Source: Methanocellaceae archaeon UBA148 (GTDB lineage: Archaea > Halobacteriota > UBA148). From it: a stretch of 14,556 bases of DNA. The translations under genes were made by a program, and so were the position numbers. Of this stretch, positions 7,381-14,554 are shown piece by piece. The notes beneath the pieces were generated by a model. The model ran no database searches and was not told the origin of the DNA. It saw only the letters and a program-made list of their open reading frames with translations. The stretch lies in assembly GCA_002495885.1 (NCBI GenBank), contig DAHG01000010.1, positions 1 to 14,556 of the forward strand, in the 5' to 3' direction. Numbering within the stretch: position 1 is the stretch's first letter; every line of letters begins with the position of its first letter.

Positions 7381-7412
7381 CATCTAACCATCGGCTTGGT
7401 CGCCAGAGTTTA
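7381..7412 (-). repeat. Upstream element, copy 2 (shared with 4467-4498)
   Basis: Matches 4467-4498 at 26 of 32 ungapped positions, with the identical 12-bp core at 7389-7400, 209 bp upstream of the luxE-like start and 69 bp after the AOR stop. The flanks on the low-coordinate side are also similarly A/T-rich in both copies. Confidence 0.6.
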
Positions 7413-7480
7413 ATCCTTTGAATTACTTGGGTTGGTTCTTATTTGTTTCCGAGTCTTAGCCTGTCGTGCTCTAGCTAAAT

Positions 7481-9445
7481 TCAAATTGACATTTCTGCTA
7501 ATCCTAGGCTCTTTAGCCTCTCTTCAGAAGGCTTGCCGTCCTCTAAACTCCAATCCATGGCCTTGTAAAACTCTTCAACCATGGAATCCAAGTCGATGGT
7601 TATTCCTGCGCTTGGTCCTGCTGGTAACGGAGGAATCCCCTTAATCCTATCGGGTAATTTGAAATCGGACGGTTTAATCCCCTCTCGAACATTAAATAAT
7701 TGTCTCAAAGCCTGAATTCTCTCTCCTGTTTTCATAAGCTCTTCAGTTGAAAAATCCCAGCCAGTAACAGCTTCTATGGCATCAATAATGGGAAACGATC
7801 CAAAATAACTCAAGAATTGGCACATCCCGAGAGAGTCCAATGTTATGTGAAGTTTGCTTAGGGTGGCGTGTACCTTTCCTTTACCCTTATATTGGAACCT
7901 TTTGACCCTAGGAAGCTTAACGTCTTTAAAAGGATTGGAAGAAAGACCCAACTCAAGGGTGCCAGCTCCACCTTTTGTGTGTCGTGCTGGCGTGGGATCG
8001 GTAACATAGGCTGTGGCAAAACTCGGATTTAGCCTCGGATCGTGCATTGGAATCTCCTGTCCATGTACGTGCATGGCATATTCGTCTGCCCCTTTCCCGA
8101 TTCTCTCTGCTGCTACTTTCACCCCGTCTGCAAGCAGTTCGCCGAATCCGTCGTGTTCTGCCAATTTCTCTAGAGTTCGGACAATCGCTTCCGTATTCCC
8201 CCATGTCAGCTCGATGCCATCTGTGTCATCTTTAGTCAGTATGTTATTCTCATAACATTCCATTGCAAAGGCTATGGTTGCCCCGGCGGAAATGGTATCG
8301 ATTCCATAGCGATTACAGATGTCGTTAGCTTTTATGATTGACTCTACGTTATCATTTAGGGTCATTGATCCGAAGGCTGCTAGAGTTTCATATTCGGGCT
8401 TATGTCCCTCCTCCAATGCATAGGGTCCTCCTTCAATTTTTACTATTGCTCCGCACCCAATAGGGCAAGCAGCACATGCGTACTTTCTTTTGTTATACTT
8501 TACAACGTAGTCATCGCTTATCTTGTAAGATTTGGTTCTCATCGGGAAATCACGAAATCCTACCCCGGCCCAGTTTTTACAAGGAGCATCCCCCATCTCC
8601 GAACAAGGGGACATGCCCCCGGCTGTTCCATATTTAATATATGATTCTGTTACATAGCCCACTTCAGGCATGCCAACTACGCCTCTTCTTAAAATCCAAG
8701 GAATAATCGGTTTTAACAAGGTCATCATAACTTTGGTTGGGAGGTAAGGACTCCTTCTTAGGGATTTTAGCATTCGTTCACTAACATCTGTTAACCTTTT
8801 CTGATCATCGATCGGAACTCTTTCAGTGCCTCTCACTGCTATTGCCTTTAATTTTTTTGACCCCATAACCGCCCCCAATCCACTACGGGCAGCCGCTCTC
8901 CCCTTGTCATTAATTATGCATGAAATCAAAGAGAGCTTTTCTCCAGAAGGGCCGATGGATACCACTCTAACCTTCTCATCCCCCACTTCACTTCTGATGA
9001 TGTCCAAAGTTTCAGTAGTGTCTCTACCCCATAGATGGCTCGCATCCCGAATTTCAGGCTCGCCATCCTTAATCCATAAGTAAACTGGTTTCTTGGAGAT
9101 GCCCTTGATAAAGATGGCATCGTAACCTGCCTGTTTTAATTCGGGGCCGAAAAAACCTCCTGAATTTGCGTCCCCCCATGTCTTCGTCAGAGGGGATTTT
9201 CCTACTACGGTGTATCTCCCTGAAAAAGGAACTTTCGTACCGTTTAGTAGACCTGTCACAAACCCTATTATGTTTTCCGGCCCTAGGGGGTTGACCCCAG
9301 TCATCTGATGGTTGTAAATATGCCATACACCTAAGCCCGTCCCTCCAAGAAAATCCCTATAAACTCTCTCTTCTGGCCTTTCTTCTTTAATCTTATCGTT
9401 AGAAAGGTCTAAATTAAGAAATCTTCCCACATATCCCCCTGACAT
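7481..9445 (-). CDS. aor: Tungsten-type aldehyde ferredoxin oxidoreductase (AOR family)
   Basis: 654 residues; classical AORs have about 600-620. The enzyme oxidises aldehydes to carboxylic acids with ferredoxin as acceptor, or runs in reverse with very low-potential electrons, in the cytoplasm. Seen in order: N-terminal domain with FLGGTGLGVW, KVPFSGRYTVVGKSP and GDANSGGFFGPELKQAGYD, the bis-pterupterin-type binding region of the family; C324, C327, C331 in CAACPIGC plus C542 in LDSLGMC for the [4Fe-4S] cluster; PEYETLAAFGS (350-360) and GQEIPMHDPR (462-471) of the active site. Residues about 235-270 (TLLKPIIPWILRRGVV) look like an extra segment relative to the short AORs and may explain the greater length. 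Start: ATG 9445 with GGTGGTGA 5-6 nt upstream. It heads the minus-strand set AOR, luxE, luxC. The aldehyde used cannot be read from sequence, but LuxC next door makes aldehydes. Confidence 0.93.
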   Translation of the reverse strand: MSGGYVGRFLNLDLSNDKIKEERPEERVYRDFLGGTGLGVWHIYNHQMTGVNPLGPENIIGFVTGLLNGTKVPFSGRYTVVGKSPLTKTWGDANSGGFFGPELKQAGYDAIFIKGISKKPVYLWIKDGEPEIRDASHLWGRDTTETLDIIRSEVGDEKVRVVSIGPSGEKLSLISCIINDKGRAAARSGLGAVMGSKKLKAIAVRGTERVPIDDQKRLTDVSERMLKSLRRSPYLPTKVMMTLLKPIIPWILRRGVVGMPEVGYVTESYIKYGTAGGMSPCSEMGDAPCKNWAGVGFRDFPMRTKSYKISDDYVVKYNKRKYACAACPIGCGAIVKIEGGPYALEEGHKPEYETLAAFGSMTLNDNVESIIKANDICNRYGIDTISAGATIAFAMECYENNILTKDDTDGIELTWGNTEAIVRTLEKLAEHDGFGELLADGVKVAAERIGKGADEYAMHVHGQEIPMHDPRLNPSFATAYVTDPTPARHTKGGAGTLELGLSSNPFKDVKLPRVKRFQYKGKGKVHATLSKLHITLDSLGMCQFLSYFGSFPIIDAIEAVTGWDFSTEELMKTGERIQALRQLFNVREGIKPSDFKLPDRIKGIPPLPAGPSAGITIDLDSMVEEFYKAMDWSLEDGKPSEERLKSLGLAEMSI

Positions 9446-9925
9446 TTGATTTCACCACCCTGCGGCCTTGTGAAAAATCTCCATCTGAACGAACTCACAT
9501 CGCTAAAAGCTAGCTTAATGATCCATAGTATTGATATTAGACGTTAAATGCTTTACCGATTGGGAACGTGTCTATCCTAAATAAGGCGTTTTAATGAGAT
9601 AAAACATCTTAATATGTCATGTTAGAAATTATCCTAATGCCATCGGACCACATTTGATCGGATTTTAAGATGCCAGCAGGGGGTTTCAAACATCTATTTT
9701 GGATTGAAAACTAAATGGTTTGCACTCATTTATCTTATCCAAAAATAGCAAGAGCTGGTAAGATATGACTCCCTACCATATAATCAATACACTATCCGCA
9801 GAATTAACGGTTTTTCAAGTATCACCAGTCCTTTAAGTAATCAGAACCAAAAATGTAAACGTTAATCAAAGGGTATACCTTAAATAAAGACACCTAATAA
9901 TTATTTCTAAATAATAGTTGGGTGA
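9446..9925. other. Divergent intergenic region between AOR and second radical SAM gene
   Basis: 480 bp with no gene I can support; both flanking genes are transcribed outwards, so it should hold two promoters. The AOR side has an A/T run (minus strand ccttatttagg, about 9580-9590). The other side has the TATA box at 9879-9889. In between is an interrupted inverted repeat, CTATTTTGGAT (9694-9704) with ATCCAAAAATAG (9737-9748), perfect apart from one extra A. CCATCGG at 9640-9646 is a weak partial match to the core of the shared upstream elements, about 196 bp before the AOR start. Confidence 0.5.
9879..9925 (+). promoter_or_regulatory. TATA box and ribosome site of second radical SAM gene
   Basis: TATA-like cttaaataaag at 9879-9889 predicts transcription start near 9911. 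GGGTGA at 9920-9925 touches the ATG at 9926, which is too close; it is well spaced (6 nt) for an in-frame GTG at 9932. So the real start may be GTG 9932. Confidence 0.45.
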
Positions 9926-11407
9926 ATGAAAGTGAATGGTTATGAAATTGTTTTGACATCAGACAGGACACTTTTTAGTGATTATGGGGGAGGAATCTTC
10001 CTTGGATTCATCTCATGTTTTCCCAAGAATCTAATACCTGAATGGATATTTTTTAATGTATTCTGTCCCCCCACAAAAGTCGCAGTTGATGGGTTGCCCT
10101 TGTCAGCTCCTCTCGGGCTTAGGGTTATCGAATCACTGCTCTTAAATTCCGGTTTCAAAAGAGATCAGGTCGCTGTTGTTCATCCTGACTATATCGATAA
10201 GGCTGTTGGTCCGGATACGAAAATATTGGGTCTCAGTGAGATGGATCCGCTGGGGGTAGGTCCAGCAACGTCCACGTTTACCCAGATATTCAGAGGGCAG
10301 GCTTACATGCCCATAAAACTTAAGGCTCTGCTCAACAATCCTATAGTAACTCGTTACAAGCCGAAAGTAGTTTTAGGTGGCTCAGGTGTCTGGCAGCTTG
10401 AAAATAACGAAGAAAAAGATAAACTTGGCATTGATTGCGTTGTTTTGGGCGAAGGGGAAAGTGTCGTGCCCAACCTTTTTCACAATATCTTACAGGGAGA
10501 GCCTGTTCCTAAGGTTATCTATGGTCAACCGATAGATGCAGCAATGATCCCAAGCATTCTAGGTCCTAGCATGAATGGGCTCGTGGAAATATCCCGAGGG
10601 TGTGGGAGAGGCTGCCTTCACTGTTCGTTGGCATCATCCAAAAAAAGAGATATACCGCTGGAACACATCCTAAAAGACGTTGTGACCACACTGAGATATG
10701 GTCGGTCCACTCCGATCCTCCATGCAGAAGATGTGCTTCTCTATGGATCAAATGGATACACTGTGAATAAGGAATCTGTAATGAAGTTGTTCCAAGAAGT
10801 TAAACGACTTCCAGAGGTTAAATTCATCGATATTAGTCACTTCTCCATATCCTCGGTGTTGCAGGCACCGGATCTCATCGGAGAAATATCCCAGCTATTG
10901 AATTTGGGTGGAGAACAAAAGTTTCTTGGAGCCCAAGTAGGTGTAGAGACTGGGAGTCAAAGGCTGATCAAAAAGTGCATGAAGGGTAAACCTGCTTTTG
11001 AAAAAAGTAAGGGGTGGTATGAAGATGTAATCGTTGCTTTTGAGACCCTTATGAAAAATAATTGGGTTCCAGCTGCCACACTTTTAATAGGTCTTCCGGA
11101 TGAAATAGATAGAGACCTAGAAGAGTCCATACAATTAGTAGAGGACTTAAAAACTTTTAAAAGTTTACTGGTGCCACTTTTTTTTGTCTCACCTTCAAGG
11201 GAGAAAAGCTTCAACATTAAGGATCTGAACGATCTCCATAGGGAACTAATCATCAAGAGCTGGGAGCACAATTTTAGATGGATGTCCTTGCTTTACAAAG
11301 AATATTCCGGCATGTACATGCATAGGGGAAAGTGGCCTATTTATTTGCTGTTGACACTATCCGCAAAATATATGAAGCGGAGGCTCAAGAGACTTCTAAG
11401 TCCCTAA
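9926..11407 (+). CDS. Radical SAM protein with N-terminal B12-binding-like domain
   Basis: 493 residues from ATG 9926 (491 from GTG 9932, which has the better ribosome-site spacing). Residues 1-200 resemble a cobalamin-binding-type Rossmann domain, with APLGLRVIESLLLNSG, KILGLSEMDPLGVGPATST, PKVVLGGSGVW and CVVLGEGESVV, but no DxHxxG motif. The radical SAM core starts at EISRGCGRGCLHC (C226, C230, C233: C-x3-C-x2-C), with QVGVETGSQRLIKKCMKG and ATLLIGLPDEIDRDLEES further on. It differs clearly from the radical SAM protein at 2746-4257 and may belong to the archaeal MJ_1487-type group; I recall that only loosely. The C-terminus is basic and hydrophobic (WPIYLLLTLSAKYMKRRLKR), perhaps membrane-associated. 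Divergent from AOR; its stop overlaps that of the ThiF-like gene on the other strand by 3 bp. Substrate unknown. Confidence 0.88.
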   Translation: MKVNGYEIVLTSDRTLFSDYGGGIFLGFISCFPKNLIPEWIFFNVFCPPTKVAVDGLPLSAPLGLRVIESLLLNSGFKRDQVAVVHPDYIDKAVGPDTKILGLSEMDPLGVGPATSTFTQIFRGQAYMPIKLKALLNNPIVTRYKPKVVLGGSGVWQLENNEEKDKLGIDCVVLGEGESVVPNLFHNILQGEPVPKVIYGQPIDAAMIPSILGPSMNGLVEISRGCGRGCLHCSLASSKKRDIPLEHILKDVVTTLRYGRSTPILHAEDVLLYGSNGYTVNKESVMKLFQEVKRLPEVKFIDISHFSISSVLQAPDLIGEISQLLNLGGEQKFLGAQVGVETGSQRLIKKCMKGKPAFEKSKGWYEDVIVAFETLMKNNWVPAATLLIGLPDEIDRDLEESIQLVEDLKTFKSLLVPLFFVSPSREKSFNIKDLNDLHRELIIKSWEHNFRWMSLLYKEYSGMYMHRGKWPIYLLLTLSAKYMKRRLKRLLSP

Positions 11408-12303
11408 CCAACCAATTTTTCCTTTATTTTTAAGATAACGGAGCCAAACCTTCTCTTTATGTCTGGGGGGTCGAATTCATCGATGGAAGCGTAATTTGGT
11501 TTTATGTGCCAGTATTTAGGCGCAGCTACAGTTTCCCACTTACCCGTTATTAGCTTCAAGACCTCCAAAGAAGCCAACGAGGCTGCAGCCAAAACCACAG
11601 GTGCGATCTGTGGGAACGGATACTTGTCAGTCGTGATGAATTTTTCGAACCACTCATCAGTCCACTCCCCTTCATTTTTATAGTATTCGAGGGTACCTCT
11701 GAACATCTGCCTGTACTTTTTGGAGAACATGATGCTATGGAGAGTCTTGTAACTCAAACCCTTTGGAATCCCAAAAGGCTCCTCTGCTTCCGGACCATCT
11801 GGCAGGATGGTGGTTATCCTGGCGAGCATTCCTGTCGGATATCCTATCACACAGGGTATGCCATTCTTTTTTGCCATCCTCATGGCCAATATCGCGAAGG
11901 GAAAATCGTCAGCAACGCCTATCAGCACATCAATATCCTCTTTAATCAAATCCTCAAGTGATTCTATCGGCATCTCCTTTTCATAGGTTTCGGCTTTTAT
12001 TCCCGGATTTATCTTCATAAGGTGTTCTTTGGTAACTATTGCCTTTGGTCGTCCGCAGGTATCCTCAAAACAGCATAGCTGGCGGTTCATATTGGTGGGT
12101 TCATAGATATCCGGGTCGATCAGCACGAAGTTTTCAATGCCACTCCTCGCCAGAATTATGGCCATCGCTCCGCCCATACCGCCGCATCCGATGAGCATTA
12201 TCTTTGCATTTTTAATCTTTTCCTGTTCCTCACGGGTGAAAATGCCGTAATTCCTCTCAAATATTTCATCGTAACTAAAATCGTATGGTTTTGATTCAGC
12301 CAC
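11404..12303 (-). CDS. ThiF/MoeB/HesA-family E1-like adenylyltransferase
   Basis: 299 residues. These enzymes adenylate the C-terminal Gly-Gly of a small sulfur-carrier or ubiquitin-like protein such as ThiS or MoaD. Visible features: the glycine-rich ATP loop MLIGCGGMGGAMA (36-48), LIDPDIYEPTNMNRQ (61-75) with Asp63, Asn71 and Arg74 as expected for ATP/Mg contacts, Lys87, and DVLIGVADD (125-133). A large insert (about 170-235) precedes an APVVLAAASLASLEVLKLITG helix. The paired CxxC zinc motifs of MoeB/ThiF are absent; cysteines at 77, 78 and 83 and at 151 remain. Start GTG 12303 is set by a strong AGGAGGT ribosome site at 12317-12311. Near AOR, a role in tungstopterin assembly through a MoaD-like carrier is reasonable but unproven, since no carrier gene lies in this window. 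Confidence 0.87.
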   Translation of the reverse strand: MAESKPYDFSYDEIFERNYGIFTREEQEKIKNAKIMLIGCGGMGGAMAIILARSGIENFVLIDPDIYEPTNMNRQLCCFEDTCGRPKAIVTKEHLMKINPGIKAETYEKEMPIESLEDLIKEDIDVLIGVADDFPFAILAMRMAKKNGIPCVIGYPTGMLARITTILPDGPEAEEPFGIPKGLSYKTLHSIMFSKKYRQMFRGTLEYYKNEGEWTDEWFEKFITTDKYPFPQIAPVVLAAASLASLEVLKLITGKWETVAAPKYWHIKPNYASIDEFDPPDIKRRFGSVILKIKEKLVG

Positions 12304-13068
12304 CCCTTATACCTCCTTTAATTCTTTTTCTTATTTATGAATAAATAAATCAGATTAATGCTATAAATGGTTTTCTCAGATATTTTTTTTTGAACTTTCG
12401 GTTTATAATATCCTATGTCATGTTTGCTTTATTTATGACATGTCCTATTATAGAAGGTTCATTTCATCTTTATTTGCTAGACTACTCTAGATCAGAGAAC
12501 CCAACAGGAATTTCTTCACAGCAGGTGGCTATTCAAGGTTGAAAATATCTGTATCCTTCTATTCTCTTCTCTAATTCGGATATTAAGATTTCTGCAAGAC
12601 TAGATTCTATGGCTTTTCTACATCAGCAGATTGAAACTATCCTTATCCTTCTAGCTATAAACCGTGACATGTTTGGTCTTGTCAAGTTTATTTTCATCCT
12701 GCTCGTTCAGACACTTGAATCTCTTGTCACCTCCAAAATTCTCATAAGAAATCTCCGTAGGCTTTTAGTTCTTATCATCAACCCAGATATGGACCTTGGT
12801 CCTTTAATCTGCATCTGCATATGTGCTGGGTGGCTTTGCTTATTTAATGTTAGAATCAAAAGCTTTCTTGCATCTCACCTTTTTAATCACTGTTTTTAAG
12901 ATGTATGCCGTAACATAACGTACGCACTCATGCAATGCCTTCTGAATTTAGACCTGTTTTAACGGATGTTCTCATTTTTAATTCTCTCTCAGCTTTCATG
13001 CACTTCTTTATTACATAACATTTAAGGCATCTAAGGCTAATCGTTTGAGACACAATGAGGAACTCAAA
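12304..13068. other. Long divergent intergenic region, possible decayed coding sequence
   Basis: 765 bp between the ThiF-like and LarC-like starts. The left 65 bp are the ThiF promoter. An inverted repeat ATGTCAT (12415-12421) / ATGACAT (12435-12441) follows. A plus-strand frame of 96 codons (12609-12899) is open but has no ribosome site and an odd composition, so I do not call it. On the minus strand one frame across 12516-12947 gives two protein-like stretches (HECVRYVTAYILKTVIKK upstream, and KPTEISYENFGGDKRFKC with its sequel) separated by TAA and TAG codons, possibly the remains of a gene; the number of stops is near what random sequence would give. A weak TATA-like run near 13018-13026 suits the LarC-like gene. 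Confidence 0.4.
12311..12368 (-). promoter_or_regulatory. Promoter, palindrome and strong ribosome site of the ThiF-like gene
   Basis: Reading leftwards: TATA-like tttatag at 12361-12367, predicting a transcription start near 12338; an 18-bp palindrome TTATTTATGAATAAATAA at 12331-12348 lying across that start; then AGGAGGT at 12317-12311, 7 nt before the GTG. The palindrome could be an operator or simply A/T-rich chance symmetry. Confidence 0.5.
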
Positions 13069-14112
13069 ATGTCAAATAAAAAAATCATCCTGATTGACTG
13101 TCAAGTTGCAGGTATCGCTGGCAATATGCTTGTAGGTGCGCTCCTAGATCTTGGTGCAGACATGTCAAAAGTCACGGGAGCTATGGAAGCGGCCAAAGAT
13201 TTCGTTAATGGTTGTAACAGCATAGAGGTTGTAGTTAAAGACGTCATCCAAAGGGGATTTAGAGCCAAGGAAGTCAATGTAGTAATCGATGAGGAATTTG
13301 ATTATAGGACTGGTCTTGAGATTATGAATGCTGTTAAGGATTGCGCAGAGTCCTTAAACCTGTCTGATAAGGCGTCAGAAATGGCATTGGGTTCCGTAAG
13401 GACTTTAATGGAAGCAGAAGTTAACGTTCATGGGACAGACCTGGAAGACGTTCATTTGCATGAACTAGGGTCTGCCGATACCGTTGCTGATATCGTCGGA
13501 GCTGTAACCGCCTTAGAGGACTTGGTTTCACTCAAAGATACCTTAATATGCTCAACTGCAGTCGCCGTAGGTGGCGGTTTGATAAAAATCTCACATGGGA
13601 TTGTTCCTGTACCATCCCCAGCAACGCTTGAAATATTGCGGTCAAGAAATTTCCCGATGATCGGTGGACCCGTCGAAGCAGAGTTGACAACCCCTACAGG
13701 GGCTTCTCTCCTTGTCAATTTAACTAATAAATCCGTCCAGTTTTATCCTATGATGCAAGCTGAAGCTGTTGGATTTGGTGCTGGAGGTGCAGATCTCGAG
13801 GCAACCCCTAACATCGTTCGAGTTATACTAGGAAAACCCTCTGGGCACGATTCTCTTAGCGATGAAATCTATGTGTTGGAGACGAACGTCGATGATGTCA
13901 CAGGAGAGATCATTGGTCATGTAGTTGAGAAGCTATCAAAGGTAGGGGCCAGAGAAGTATGCGTCATTCCGGTGTTCACGAAGAAAAACAGGCCTGGTCA
14001 TATAATAAAAGCGATCGTCAGCAAGGAAGATGTGGGCAAAGTCTCTCGTTTGATGATGGAAGAACTTGGAACGCTTGGGGTGCGAGTAATCCCTTGTTAT
14101 ACTATGGGTTAA
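13069..14112 (+). CDS. larC: LarC-like nickel-pincer cofactor protein (DUF111), C-terminally short
   Basis: 347 residues from ATG 13069, chosen over TTG 13045 because GAGG lies 8 nt before it. LarC inserts nickel, with CTP, into the pincer cofactor of lactate racemase-type enzymes. Family landmarks: IDCQVAGIAGNMLVGALLDLG near the N-terminus (usual form SGISGDM, so Asn19 replaces Asp), EDVHLHELGSADTVADIVGA (about 126-145), GIVPVPSPATLEIL, ELTTPTGASLL, GFGAGGADLEATPNIVRVILG, LETNVDDVTGE (270-280) and TKKNRPGH. Known LarC proteins continue some 50-80 residues past the LGVRV motif; here the protein ends after PCYTMG, and no frame downstream shows the missing part. LarB and LarE are not in the window. 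It may be a truncated gene, a short archaeal variant, or have a different metal-related role. Confidence 0.85.
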   Translation: MSNKKIILIDCQVAGIAGNMLVGALLDLGADMSKVTGAMEAAKDFVNGCNSIEVVVKDVIQRGFRAKEVNVVIDEEFDYRTGLEIMNAVKDCAESLNLSDKASEMALGSVRTLMEAEVNVHGTDLEDVHLHELGSADTVADIVGAVTALEDLVSLKDTLICSTAVAVGGGLIKISHGIVPVPSPATLEILRSRNFPMIGGPVEAELTTPTGASLLVNLTNKSVQFYPMMQAEAVGFGAGGADLEATPNIVRVILGKPSGHDSLSDEIYVLETNVDDVTGEIIGHVVEKLSKVGAREVCVIPVFTKKNRPGHIIKAIVSKEDVGKVSRLMMEELGTLGVRVIPCYTMG

Positions 14113-14230
14113 TACCTCTTACTTTTATTGAGTCTCACTCAACCGATCGTCCTCGATCTTTCACTCGACGCGATACCAAAAAACATAGGGCTCTACAAGG
14201 TACTAAACTCGCATTACAAGTTAATAACTC

Positions 14231-14297
14231 GTTCACTCGTGAACTATTTATATATTAATCAATACGATATACAGACTAATATATTGACTAATATATT
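14231..14297 (+). promoter_or_regulatory. Promoter-like block: palindrome, TATA box and 12-bp tandem repeat
   Basis: GTTCACTCGTGAAC (14231-14244) is a perfect 6+6 palindrome with a 2-bp centre. It abuts tatttatatatt (14245-14256), a good archaeal TATA box, predicting a start near 14276. There the sequence GACTAATATATT is repeated perfectly in tandem (14274-14285, 14286-14297), followed by AGGTGAATG. What it would drive is unclear, as the next frame is only 19 codons. Confidence 0.45.
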
Positions 14298-14357
14298 AGG
14301 TGAATGGATCCAATTAATCTCCAAAACTATTTTCTGGTATCAATACAGAGGGGGTTT

Positions 14358-14425
14358 GGGTGACTTTATCATGATGAAATTTTATGTTACCTAAAATTGT
14401 CTCGTGGGTCTGCTTAAAGTCACCC
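14358..14425. repeat. 11-bp perfect inverted repeat with 46-bp spacer
   Basis: GGGTGACTTTA at 14358-14368 and TAAAGTCACCC at 14415-14425. The unit could be a mobile-element end, a tiny miniature element or a large hairpin. There is no T-run after either arm to make it a clear terminator. Confidence 0.6.
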
Positions 14426-14554
14426 CTATGTAACGATTTGAACCCTATATTCCCCTCTCCAGTAGACCGAAATGCGAAGTTGGAAATGGCAATGCCTTGC
14501 TATGTCTTTTCCTTTGAGTGTTACTCTATGCCTATGTAATTGGCATAAATGGCG
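14426..14554 (-). CDS. Possible C-terminal tail of a transposase-like protein, enters from right edge
   Basis: A minus-strand frame open from the window edge for 42 codons ends in TAG at 14428-14426, one base outside the inverted repeat arm. It contains LHRHRVTLKGKDIARHCHF and ends WRGEYRVQIVT, basic and aromatic-rich like transposase C-termini. No domain motif can be checked in so short a piece, and the name is a guess based on composition and the adjoining repeat. Confidence 0.25.
   Translation of the reverse strand, partial: RHLCQLHRHRVTLKGKDIARHCHFQLRISVYWRGEYRVQIVT

Larger units (their letters stand above)
7181..7480. other. Intergenic region between AOR stop and luxE-like start
   Basis: 300 bp with no gene. 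It holds the second copy of the 32-bp upstream element (7381-7412), paired 12-bp direct repeats (7287-7315), and a TTATGCA direct repeat near 7329-7343. It is probably the control region of the luxE-luxC pair. A T-rich run (tctttttatag, minus strand, about 7363-7373) might end the AOR message or be the promoter of luxE. Confidence 0.5.

Noticed and set aside
12609..12899. Plus-strand frame of 96 codons
   Set aside because: No ribosome site, no recognisable domain, Ile/Leu/Cys-heavy composition typical of the reverse of A/T-rich sequence.
12516..12947. In-frame TAG codons as pyrrolysine
   Set aside because: Equal numbers of TAA stops interrupt the same frame, so readthrough of TAG alone would not make a protein.
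14113..14394. Readthrough or frameshifted C-terminus of the larC-like gene
   Set aside because: None of the three frames after the stop resembles the LarC C-terminal region.
14384..14539. Plus-strand 51-codon frame at right edge
   Set aside because: No ribosome site, overlaps the inverted repeat, and the opposite strand reads more like coding sequence.
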